A DNA stretch of 64,000 bases. It comes from Deefgea piscis. Lineage in GTDB: Bacteria; Pseudomonadota; Gammaproteobacteria; Burkholderiales; Chitinibacteraceae. The notes below the pieces were generated by a model. That model saw only the letters and a list, made by a program, of their open reading frames with translations. It searched no databases and was not told the DNA's origin. Made by a program: the position numbers and the translations under genes. Where the stretch lies: NCBI RefSeq assembly GCF_013284055.1, contig NZ_CP054143.1, forward strand, positions 434,001-498,000. The letters run 5' to 3'. Below, piece after piece: positions 27,600-35,601 of this stretch. Positions within the stretch are counted from its first letter, which is position 1. Each line of letters begins with the position of its first letter.

Positions 27600-28769
27600 T
27601 TAAAATAAATCTACTGAACCACTATTCATATTTTGTTGGGCGACAGGGTTACGTTGCAACGCAGCACTCAGCTGCATAGCCTGAGCATAAAGTGCCGATT
27701 TAATTTCAACTCCCCCTGCTGAGTCTGAATTTAATATAGACAAATCACTGTCAATTGCAGAAAGTTTTTGCAAAATATCCTGCACCTCATGGACCCGGCT
27801 TTGCACATGCAGCAGTAGCTGTTGCGTTAAATCTTGAAATTGTAAAGAACAGACAGCCTGGTCAATTTGTTGCTCAACTTGCTGTGCAACAAGGCCAAGG
27901 CGTTGTACGGTATCTTCAACGGTTTGATTCAAATTTTGAATTTCGACTAAGGTATGCTCGACTTGAAGTTTGGACTCTAATGAAAAATTCATATCTTGCG
28001 AGGCCAGCTTAAATATTGCGTTTTCAGCACCAGAAACAGAAGCATGAATATGCTGCACATTGTCTCTAATTTGCGAGCTAAATTGATTTGTGCGCATCGA
28101 AAGGGTTCGTACTTCATCTGCAACCACTGCAAACCCTCGCCCTGACTCCCCTGCTCGCGCGGCCTCTATTGCGGCATTCAATGCCAGAAGATTGGTTTGC
28201 TTTGCGATCCCTTCGATCTCACCAAGAACGGATAAAACACTGCTAACTTGTGTACCAATTTGCTCCATCTGATCGACCAAACTCATTGCAGCACTCGAGT
28301 TATGCACCACGCTATCAACAAATCGGGAAAGAATTTCGGAGGTTTCTAAGACGAATTTCTGAAAATTAAGCCCACTATGGTCGGCCTCAGCTTGCAGCAG
28401 CCGCGCAACCATATCACGCTGTAATCGAGACTTTTCCACCATTGAAGTAAATCCAGCCAATAAATTAGGTATTGCATCGCTATAGATGGCAATGACCTGC
28501 TGTATTTCTTCTTCGGCCAAGATCAGTTGTTCATGACTTGCCAAATGAATTTGCTGTTGATCAGTACATTGAGGTGCATCGTGACGCACGTCAGCACTTG
28601 GCTTCAAGCCAAGCTTTTGATTTAAAAACAGAGATAATGCATACAAACTGGAAGGAAAAATGACGGCCATCAGCAGTGCAAACCACTGAACATCTAGCTC
28701 TAAATAAAGCAAGCAGAGAGGAAATCCGCAGGCAAAAAGAAGTGGCCAAAATAATTGACGATGTGACAT
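27600..28769 (-). CDS. Short membrane-anchored methyl-accepting-type receptor
   Basis: A 389-residue protein with two close N-terminal hydrophobic segments (residues about 7-45) and almost no periplasmic domain. Then comes a helical region with the receptor signalling tip [36 protein letters not shown]. The C-terminal part carries [19 protein letters not shown], which resembles the CheZ phosphatase helix (FQDLTGQ, present in CheZ at 35 kb). The start at 28769 is preferred to 28814 because the longer form adds charged residues before the first membrane segment. It probably senses a membrane or internal cue. No CheR-docking tail is seen. Confidence 0.85.
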   Translation of the reverse strand: MSHRQLFWPLLFACGFPLCLLYLELDVQWFALLMAVIFPSSLYALSLFLNQKLGLKPSADVRHDAPQCTDQQQIHLASHEQLILAEEEIQQVIAIYSDAIPNLLAGFTSMVEKSRLQRDMVARLLQAEADHSGLNFQKFVLETSEILSRFVDSVVHNSSAAMSLVDQMEQIGTQVSSVLSVLGEIEGIAKQTNLLALNAAIEAARAGESGRGFAVVADEVRTLSMRTNQFSSQIRDNVQHIHASVSGAENAIFKLASQDMNFSLESKLQVEHTLVEIQNLNQTVEDTVQRLGLVAQQVEQQIDQAVCSLQFQDLTQQLLLHVQSRVHEVQDILQKLSAIDSDLSILNSDSAGGVEIKSALYAQAMQLSAALQRNPVAQQNMNSGSVDLF

Positions 28770-28883
28770 GCGTATCCATAATTCAAATGAATCAAGAAAA
28801 AAAACCAAGACCAATCTGATTATTTATAGACACAACAAAATGTAAAAGACAGAATTTTGAAATTAACGCGTAATTAAATAGCG

Positions 28884-30611
28884 TTAAATCTCTTGAGGAG
28901 CGTAATAAACCTCGACTTCATTCCCAATACCAACATAATTAACACGTAATGCAAGTGCTTTAACCAATGAAATTCCACGCCCAAAAGTAAACTCAGGAAC
29001 CGCATCAATGACCTCGCCACCTTGTAAGGAACGAGACCAATCAAATCCTTCGCCACTATCTTTCACTCGAATGCGTAAAATTTCATGCCCTCGCAGTAAT
29101 ACCCCCATCAAATCAATTTCTATTCGGCCTTCTTCAAGTTCTGCTAAACGCCGCACCCGCTCTGTTAAATAATTTTCCATACCATCGGGATTCATTTTCA
29201 TTCGAGAATCCATACCAAGTAGACCATGATCAACGGCATTAACAAACAGTTCGGTCAATATTAGAAAAACATCTGATTGCGAGCTAGCCAAGGACTTTAT
29301 TTCTTTAACAAACGTCATCATAAATGGAATCGTATTTACATAGCGCAGCTCTTCAGCAGTTAAAACCAAATTGTAACGCCAAGTACTTTGATTTCCTGTT
29401 GCAAAATCAGCCGTTAATAACTGGCTAATATCTTCAGACGAATGATGATTAACTTTTAAATCACGATTTGGATTGGCACCAAAGCTAGCTAAAACTAAAG
29501 AAACATCATCATGATGCTTTTCTTGCTGCAAGAAATTGAGAAAGGTTTCTTGGAAATATTCAATCGGTTTTAAATTCGATTTTTCTTTCAATAACTGCAG
29601 CAAACGCTCCGTGCCAAACTCCTCACCTTGTTGATTTCTAGCCTCAATCAAACCATCCGAACACGCGACAACATAGCCAGTACCATTCGAGTAGAATCTT
29701 TCCGGAGAAAAATCCATAGAATGGGAAGGAATGATGCCTAATGGTAAGTTTTTAGAACGGCACTCAGAAACCACATCACCTTGTTCATTGACTAGATAAA
29801 CCATAGGCATGCCGCCGTTCCAGACCTCGATACATCCGGTGGTTTCATCAATAGAGATCAAAGTAACGCAGACAAAACGCCCAACAGGTAAAACCTGCCG
29901 AACTTTGTCGTTCATTTCTAATAAAATATCGCTGATCGCATAACCTTTTTCAGTCATGCTATAAAATGGCTGGGTAAGTGGCAGTACATTCAATGCGGCA
30001 GTTAAGCCATGACCAATCCCATCGGCAAGCATGACATGCAATGCTTGCCCCGGGGTACGCGCAGAGGCGATTAAGTCTCCTGACAAACTTTCGGCAGGTG
30101 ATAGCAAATACTGCAATTGAGGATCTGACAGTCGTTCCGAATTGACTAACTGCTCCATCAAATGCCGCACAACGCGTTTTTCTTCTTCAGCATTCTCATA
30201 GTAGTCAGCAAGCCGCTCGGACTGCTCTCTGACCTTTCTATTGAGCTCTAAAGTACGTCCAAAAGCTTTTAACTTGGCTTCTAAAACTCGGAAATTGACT
30301 GGCTTATTGATATAGTCGTCCGCACCTCGCTCAATTGCATCAGCAAGCGCATTTTCCTCACCGATCCCCGTAACAAAAACAATAGGAACCCAGCGCTCTC
30401 CCGATTCTGCTTTAATAATAATCGCAGCTTCAGGGCCAGTCATGATCGGCATCATGACATCCATTAAAACTAAATCTGGTTGCTCCAAACGACACTGCTC
30501 AATCGCATCCACCCCATTTCTAGCTAATATCGCCTTATGACCCAAGGCTTCTACAAAGCGTGAAATGAGCAGCAAAATTGCTTCAGTATCATCTACAACC
30601 AAGATTTTCAT
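28884..30611 (-). CDS. Response regulator with PP2C phosphatase and anti-sigma kinase domains (HsbR-like)
   Basis: Three domains in 575 residues. The receiver has phospho-Asp 51 in LVLMDVMMPIMTG. A SpoIIE/PP2C phosphatase follows (VMLADGIGHGLTAAL, ACSDGLIEARN). A C-terminal GHKL ATPase of the anti-sigma type has N box LTELFVNAVDHG and G box VKDSGEGFDW. This is the layout of Pseudomonas aeruginosa HsbR, which phosphorylates and dephosphorylates the STAS protein HsbA and through it controls the anti-sigma factor FlgM. Here the STAS gene is five bases upstream, which supports the same kind of partner switch. The function in this organism is inferred. Confidence 0.88.
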   Translation of the reverse strand: MKILVVDDTEAILLLISRFVEALGHKAILARNGVDAIEQCRLEQPDLVLMDVMMPIMTGPEAAIIIKAESGERWVPIVFVTGIGEENALADAIERGADDYINKPVNFRVLEAKLKAFGRTLELNRKVREQSERLADYYENAEEEKRVVRHLMEQLVNSERLSDPQLQYLLSPAESLSGDLIASARTPGQALHVMLADGIGHGLTAALNVLPLTQPFYSMTEKGYAISDILLEMNDKVRQVLPVGRFVCVTLISIDETTGCIEVWNGGMPMVYLVNEQGDVVSECRSKNLPLGIIPSHSMDFSPERFYSNGTGYVVACSDGLIEARNQQGEEFGTERLLQLLKEKSNLKPIEYFQETFLNFLQQEKHHDDVSLVLASFGANPNRDLKVNHHSSEDISQLLTADFATGNQSTWRYNLVLTAEELRYVNTIPFMMTFVKEIKSLASSQSDVFLILTELFVNAVDHGLLGMDSRMKMNPDGMENYLTERVRRLAELEEGRIEIDLMGVLLRGHEILRIRVKDSGEGFDWSRSLQGGEVIDAVPEFTFGRGISLVKALALRVNYVGIGNEVEVYYAPQEI

Positions 30612-30616
30612 GCAAA

Positions 30617-30922
30617 TTACCTAATGGTGAAAATTTTACCAAAGCATGCAATTTCAAGAACCTGCTTCACGGTGTCACGGCAATTGACGAGCGCTAGACT
30701 TTTGCTGGCAGCCGATATTTTCTCTTTTAAAAGCAAAAGCATGCCAAGTGCAGAACTATCTAAATAATTGACATTTTGAAAATCAACGAGCACCTCTTTT
30801 ATTTCTGCATTTGCAATCAAAGACTCGCAAACCTGCCGAAACTCTCTATGCGCACTGAAATCAAACTGCCCCGATAAAATGACGCGGCCAACGTTACCCT
30901 CAATCTGCACGGTAGGTGTCAT
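30617..30922 (-). CDS. STAS-domain anti-sigma factor antagonist (HsbA-like)
   Basis: A 101-residue STAS protein with the phospho-acceptor loop YLDSSALGMLLLL. Ser 56 is the likely target. It would be the phosphorylation substrate of the REC-PP2C-kinase protein encoded five bases downstream. In the Hsb system of Pseudomonas, the unphosphorylated and phosphorylated forms choose between FlgM and a diguanylate cyclase. Neither FlgM nor such a cyclase gene is in this window, so the partner is unknown. It follows the flrB-like gene in the same direction after 96 bases. Confidence 0.88.
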   Translation of the reverse strand: MTPTVQIEGNVGRVILSGQFDFSAHREFRQVCESLIANAEIKEVLVDFQNVNYLDSSALGMLLLLKEKISAASKSLALVNCRDTVKQVLEIACFGKIFTIR

Positions 30923-31018
30923 ACGTAATTAACCTTATAACTTGTAGTAAATATATTCACAGTAAACCCGAGAATTTATCAGGCAGATACAAGTGCCAAT
31001 ATAAATTCTCAACCACTT

Positions 31019-32194
31019 TCACACCTTAGTTGTAGCTGTCGTTAGTGGCAAGCGAATCTTAAAAGAACTACCAAAATCTAACTTAGATTCAACACTAATC
31101 CCGCCGCCGTAGGAAGATACTAAATTTCTCACAATTGCTAGACCTAGACCAGTACCATCTTTGCGTGTGGTAAAAAAGGGCTCAAACAGTCTAACGCAAG
31201 TCGCTTCCGACATACCGCAACCATAATCTTTAATTTCAATTTCTAATGTAGATTCATCCACAGACAGACAACAGAGCACTTGCTGCCCTGATACTGACGC
31301 TTGGAGTGCGTTTTCAAGTAAATTAGCGATAGCACCTGAAAACTCTCTAGCATTTACTTTGGCCCAAACGGGTCTATTCGAGCCGGTCAACAGCAGAGCT
31401 ACATTTTTAGCATCAAATTGAGGCTGCACGTGCTGAATTGCATCCAGCAATACCCCCCCCACCTCTAAACGTTCAGTCAACTGCTGCTGTCCGCGTACAA
31501 AACGCAGCATATTTTGAATCAGGACCTCTAAATGCCGGAGTCGCTCTAATGATTTTTGTGCAAATCGAATGCGATCTTCACCACTTAGCTCAGCCCGAAC
31601 TAAGTGCCCACTATAAAGAAGTGCTGTTGCCAATGGTGTGCGCAGTTGATGCGCTAAGCCCGCTGCCATCTCTCCCATTTCAACCAAACGCTGATGTCGA
31701 CTTAAGGCACGACGCATTTCTGTAGCGGTAGTCACATCATGTAATAAAACCAGTCGAACCCCTTCTTCAGGCACATCAACCTCCTCCAAAAGCAGGTGAC
31801 GTGCATTATCTCCACTTTGGTACTCCAAAACGCCTGGCTCGTCAGTCGCCTGCATTTGCTCAGCTAAGACCTCTAACCAATTAAATCGATGATCAGTACG
31901 CCCTAATAGCTTTCTGGCCGCCGCATTTTGCGTCAATACATAACCACATTGATCTAATTCTAAAACCCCGGCAGGCAATCGATCTAACAGCAAACTGAGA
32001 CGTCGCGACAATGCTGACTTCTCTTCAAACTCGCGTCGTAAATTACCATTTGCTACCTCTAGCTGCTCAGTAAGAGTGGTAACTTGATCTTGTAATTCCG
32101 CATAAGCGACTGATAGCTGTTCTGATGCAGCTGTAAATAAAGCAAATGCTTGCTCTAAATTTTTAGGATCAATGACTTCTTGGTTTAAACTCAT
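31019..32194 (-). CDS. flrB: Sensor histidine kinase FlrB/FleS type
   Basis: A 391-residue soluble kinase with no membrane segment, as FlrB/FleS. The N-terminal coiled coil (about 15-75) has the AFALFTAASEQLSVAYAEL opening seen in FleS proteins. A PAS-like domain follows (LLDRLPAGVLELDQCGYVL), then the dimerisation/His box GLAHQLRTPLATAL, N box NLLENALQAS, and G boxes DYGCGMS and GTGLGLAIV. It would phosphorylate the FlrC-like activator encoded at 17.5 kb. A run of eight G (31453-31460 on the minus strand) lies in the coding region and is in frame here. It diverges from the cheV genes. Confidence 0.85.
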   Translation of the reverse strand: MSLNQEVIDPKNLEQAFALFTAASEQLSVAYAELQDQVTTLTEQLEVANGNLRREFEEKSALSRRLSLLLDRLPAGVLELDQCGYVLTQNAAARKLLGRTDHRFNWLEVLAEQMQATDEPGVLEYQSGDNARHLLLEEVDVPEEGVRLVLLHDVTTATEMRRALSRHQRLVEMGEMAAGLAHQLRTPLATALLYSGHLVRAELSGEDRIRFAQKSLERLRHLEVLIQNMLRFVRGQQQLTERLEVGGVLLDAIQHVQPQFDAKNVALLLTGSNRPVWAKVNAREFSGAIANLLENALQASVSGQQVLCCLSVDESTLEIEIKDYGCGMSEATCVRLFEPFFTTRKDGTGLGLAIVRNLVSSYGGGISVESKLDFGSSFKIRLPLTTATTKV

Positions 32195-32343
32195 TAAGTA
32201 ACACTCTTGTCGTCAGCATAGTTATGCATTATAAAGATTTTAGATTACTAATTTGACTGCAAAAAAACAAATTGCGTAAGCAACTTGAAAAATAAGATTT
32301 TTTAAAATAAATTGGTTTTAAGGCTTTATATTTAGAGCTCTAG

Positions 32344-32351
32344 GCCGATAA
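32344..32351 (+). promoter_or_regulatory. Sigma-28-type -10 element before first cheV
   Basis: GCCGATAA is an exact match to the FliA (sigma-28) -10 consensus and lies 39 bases before the GTG start of cheV. No clear TAAA stands at the standard -35 distance: a TTTA and a TTAAGG are near. Suggestive, not proven. Confidence 0.5.
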
Positions 32352-32390
32352 TGCTATATTCAATCACCCGTAGCCTTTGGGAGTAAAGTC

Positions 32391-33341
32391 GTGTCAGACC
32401 TTCTAAAAAATATCGACGCCCGTACGAAATTGGCAGGGACCAATAAATTAGAAATATTACTCTTCACTTTGGGCCTTGATCAAAGATCGGGCCGAAGAGA
32501 AACTTTTGGCATTAATGTCTTTAAAGTTAGAGAAGTAATGAGGACGCCAGAAATCACTCAGGCACCTGATATGCCATCCTCAGTCGAAGGCATGGTTAGC
32601 TTACGAGGAGTATTGGTTCCTGTTATTGATTTAGCAAAATACGCCGGTATAGCGACAGAAAGCAAACCTGAGATTATGGTTGTCTCAGAATACAATGGAC
32701 ATACACAAGGCTTTTTAGTGGAAGCTGTCGATACAATCTTACGCTTAGATTGGTCTGTCATGCGAGTTCCCCCTGATATGCTCACCATGCAAATGGGGGG
32801 ACTAGTCACGGCGGTAACAGAATTAGAGAGCGGAAAGCTGGTCATGATGCTCGATGTTGAAAAAGTGCTGGCTGAGACGACCCAAAAAAGCAACATCATA
32901 GATACTGCAGCAGTCATTTGTGACTCAAGCATCAGTCATAAAACCGTATTTTTTGCTGATGACTCCTTAGTAGCTCGTAGCCAAATCGAACAAACTTTAG
33001 ATGCAATGAATGTACATCATATGCACGCAATAAATGGTAAACGTGCATGGGAAGATTTACTTAAGCTAGCCAAGTCTGCTGAAGTGCAAGGAAAAATGGT
33101 TAAAGATTTGTTGCACTTAGTATTAACCGACGTTGAAATGCCAGAAATGGACGGCTACATGCTCACCAAGCAAATTAAAAGTGATCCTCGTTTTGCAGGT
33201 ATCCCAGTTTTGATGCACTCATCGCTATCAGGACTTTCAAATCAAAAGCTAGGGCAATCTGTTGGGGTTGATGGTTATGTAGCGAAATTTGAGCCCCATA
33301 AACTATCAGAAAGTATCACAAATTTTTTGCGTCGCGAATAA
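32391..33341 (+). CDS. cheV: CheV coupling/receiver protein (first copy)
   Basis: CheV combines a CheW domain with a receiver domain and couples receptors to CheA in a phosphorylation-dependent way. The 316-residue protein has the N-terminal DARTKLAGTNKLEILLF, CheW signs (FGINVFKVREVM, VEGMVSLRGVLVPVIDL) and the receiver with FFADDS, phospho-Asp in LTDVEMPEMDG and VLMHSSLSG. The start is GTG at 32391, with GGGAG seven bases before it. The next gene, 28 bases on, is a close paralogue. Confidence 0.95.
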   Translation: MSDLLKNIDARTKLAGTNKLEILLFTLGLDQRSGRRETFGINVFKVREVMRTPEITQAPDMPSSVEGMVSLRGVLVPVIDLAKYAGIATESKPEIMVVSEYNGHTQGFLVEAVDTILRLDWSVMRVPPDMLTMQMGGLVTAVTELESGKLVMMLDVEKVLAETTQKSNIIDTAAVICDSSISHKTVFFADDSLVARSQIEQTLDAMNVHHMHAINGKRAWEDLLKLAKSAEVQGKMVKDLLHLVLTDVEMPEMDGYMLTKQIKSDPRFAGIPVLMHSSLSGLSNQKLGQSVGVDGYVAKFEPHKLSESITNFLRRE

Positions 33342-33369
33342 TCGCAAAAACACCAGGCTGAGGTGACTT

Positions 33370-34317
33370 ATGAGCAAACCACAACAAACTAACTTACTTG
33401 ATACCGTCGATGCTCGCACAAAGCTTGCCGGATCTAACAAAATGGAAATTTTGCTTTTTTCCTTAGGTACACGAGAAATTTTTGGAATTAATGTATTTAA
33501 GGTGCGTGAAGTTTCGCAAACGCCCAAAATAACTAAAACGCCAAATATGCCGCATGGTGTTGAAGGTGTTCTTTCTTTGCGCGGGAACATTATCCCAGTC
33601 ATTTCATTGGCTCGATTTATTGCAACGCATGAGGAACCTGTCGGTGATACATCAAGCACGATGATTGTGACTGAGTTTTCAAAGCATACTCAGGCATTTT
33701 TGGTTCACGATGTTGATCGTATTATTCGAGTTGACTGGGATAAAGTACGTGCACCGGAAACAATGCTAGCTGGAAATCAAGCATTGATAACTGCTATTAC
33801 TGAATTACCTGATGGTAAATTAGTTTCCATTCTCGATGTTGAACAAATTTTAGCAACCGTGATTGGCGAACCATTAATTCCAGAGCTACCGCCAACACAA
33901 ATCAATCCAGATACATTTATGTTTTTTGTTGATGACTCAATGGTTGCTCGAAAAGAAATTATTGGTGTGCTCGATAAAATAGGTATTAAGTATCATCAAG
34001 CCAATAATGGTAAAGAAGCGTGGGATAAACTACAGAATTTAGCGAATAGAGCAACTCATGATAGCGAAAACTTGCGAGACAAACTAAAATTAATATTAGT
34101 AGATGCTGAAATGCCTGAAATGGATGGGTATGTACTGACTAAATATATAAAATCAGACCATCGTTTTAAAGGAATTCCAGTAGTAATGCACTCTTCTCTC
34201 TCATCTAATGCAAATCGTGCAATGGGTGCAAGCGTAGGTGTCGATGCTTATGTTGCTAAATTTGATGCGCTCATTTTAGCCGATACTCTTTCCCCGATGT
34301 TGAGCAGCCAAGGCTAA
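33370..34317 (+). CDS. cheV: CheV coupling/receiver protein (second copy)
   Basis: A 315-residue paralogue of the preceding gene with the same plan. The N-terminus has DARTKLAGSNKMEILLF, the CheW domain has FGINVFKVREVSQTP and VEGVLSLRGNIIPVISL, and the receiver has MFFVDDSMVARK, phospho-Asp in LVDAEMPEMDG and VVMHSSLSS. The receiver carries the same insert (NLANRATHDSENLRDKL) as its neighbour, which shows a tandem duplication. Sequence divergence between the copies is large enough to suggest separate roles. The ribosome site is GAGGTG. Confidence 0.95.
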   Translation: MSKPQQTNLLDTVDARTKLAGSNKMEILLFSLGTREIFGINVFKVREVSQTPKITKTPNMPHGVEGVLSLRGNIIPVISLARFIATHEEPVGDTSSTMIVTEFSKHTQAFLVHDVDRIIRVDWDKVRAPETMLAGNQALITAITELPDGKLVSILDVEQILATVIGEPLIPELPPTQINPDTFMFFVDDSMVARKEIIGVLDKIGIKYHQANNGKEAWDKLQNLANRATHDSENLRDKLKLILVDAEMPEMDGYVLTKYIKSDHRFKGIPVVMHSSLSSNANRAMGASVGVDAYVAKFDALILADTLSPMLSSQG

Positions 34318-34385
34318 GTCAACGTCTTCGTAACAAAATAATTATATGCGTATATCAATTGCGATAACGCAGCTGGAGTGAAGTT

Positions 34386-34775
34386 ATGGCAGATCAGAAC
34401 ATGCGTTTTCTCGTGGTAGATGATTTTTCTACCATGCGTCGCATCGTCCGAAATCTTCTAAAGGAGCTTGGATTTACCAATGTGGATGAAGCAGAAGATG
34501 GGCAAGTTGCATTACATAAATTAAAAAATGGCCAATTTGAGTTCGTCGTAACCGATTGGAACATGCCCAATATGACCGGTATTGAATTATTAAGAGCGAT
34601 TCGAGCCGATGCCCAACTCAAACATCTACCAGTATTGATGGTGACAGCAGAAGCCAAAAAAGAAAATATTATCGAGGCAGCCACTGCTGGAGCAAGCGGT
34701 TATGTTGTGAAACCTTTTACAGCAGCCACACTGGATGAAAAGCTGAAGAAAATTTTTGTCAACATGGCAAAATAA
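34386..34775 (+). CDS. cheY: Chemotaxis response regulator CheY (second copy, motor type)
   Basis: A 129-residue CheY very like the enteric one. It has the acidic pair in [19 protein letters not shown], phospho-Asp in [13 protein letters not shown], Thr in [11 protein letters not shown] and Lys in [10 protein letters not shown]. The WNMPNM and [16 protein letters not shown] segments are those that in E. coli bind FliM and CheZ. cheZ follows 38 bases later, so this is the likely motor-binding CheY. Confidence 0.97.
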   Translation: MADQNMRFLVVDDFSTMRRIVRNLLKELGFTNVDEAEDGQVALHKLKNGQFEFVVTDWNMPNMTGIELLRAIRADAQLKHLPVLMVTAEAKKENIIEAATAGASGYVVKPFTAATLDEKLKKIFVNMAK

Positions 34776-34813
34776 TTTTTCACAATACATGATAACAATC
34801 AGTAGGAGGCACT

Positions 34814-35572
34814 GTGAGCGATAATGCACTAAATAATGGGGACTCCCCAGACCTTGAGGCACTTTTTGATAGTATTTTGGAATCAAGCCAAGCAGAAATT
34901 TCCTCGCCAGTAGCCTCGGTAGACTCCGCCAACAGCCAAGAAGACTCACAGTCATTGATGGCGGAACCTGCCAAATCAATGTTTTCACATATTGGTCAAA
35001 TTACACGCAAACTACATGACACCTTGCGTGAACTTGGCTTAGATAAGTCATTGGAATCCGCTGCAGCATCAATTCCTGATGCTAGAGACCGACTGTCCTA
35101 TGTCGCGACAATGACTGAACAAGCTGCTGAACGTACTCTGAATGCACTAGATATTGCCAAGCCACTACAAGATAACATCACAGAAAGTTCGAAAAAACTG
35201 TCTCAACAATGGGATCGATTTTTCAATAAAGAACTTAGTATTGATGAATTTAAGTCATTAGTTGAAAACACGAGAACACACTTATCAAATACAGCAAAAC
35301 AATCAGACGAAGTTAGTACACAGATGCTTGAAATCATGATGGCACAAGACTTCCAAGATTTAACTGGCCAAGTAATCAAACGTGTTTTGACTATGGCAAA
35401 AGATATGGAAAGTCATTTGCTTGATTTTCTGCTGATGTTTAATCCGCAAGGAACAAATAAAGCAGATGAAAATAGCCTATTAAATGGCCCTGTTATCACA
35501 ACAGAAGGAAGAACCGATATTGTTACTAACCAAGAACAGGTTGATGACCTCTTGGAAAGTCTCGGTTTCTAA
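34814..35572 (+). CDS. cheZ: CheY-P phosphatase CheZ
   Basis: CheZ dephosphorylates CheY. The 252-residue helical protein has the catalytic helix MMAQDFQDLTGQVIKRV (catalytic Gln). Its C-terminal CheY-binding peptide is VDDLLESLGF. Translation starts at GTG 34814 after a very strong TAGGAGG ribosome site. It lies between cheY and the second cheA. The presence of cheZ agrees with a beta/gammaproteobacterial origin. Confidence 0.96.
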   Translation: MSDNALNNGDSPDLEALFDSILESSQAEISSPVASVDSANSQEDSQSLMAEPAKSMFSHIGQITRKLHDTLRELGLDKSLESAAASIPDARDRLSYVATMTEQAAERTLNALDIAKPLQDNITESSKKLSQQWDRFFNKELSIDEFKSLVENTRTHLSNTAKQSDEVSTQMLEIMMAQDFQDLTGQVIKRVLTMAKDMESHLLDFLLMFNPQGTNKADENSLLNGPVITTEGRTDIVTNQEQVDDLLESLGF

Positions 35573-35601
35573 GTCTTATTACCGCGCATAAGGGGTATAT
35601 C

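Noticed and set aside
30950-31018. TTGGCAC...TGCC before the STAS gene as a sigma-54 promoter
   Set aside because: The GG and GC elements are 11 bases apart, one more than the strict spacing allows.
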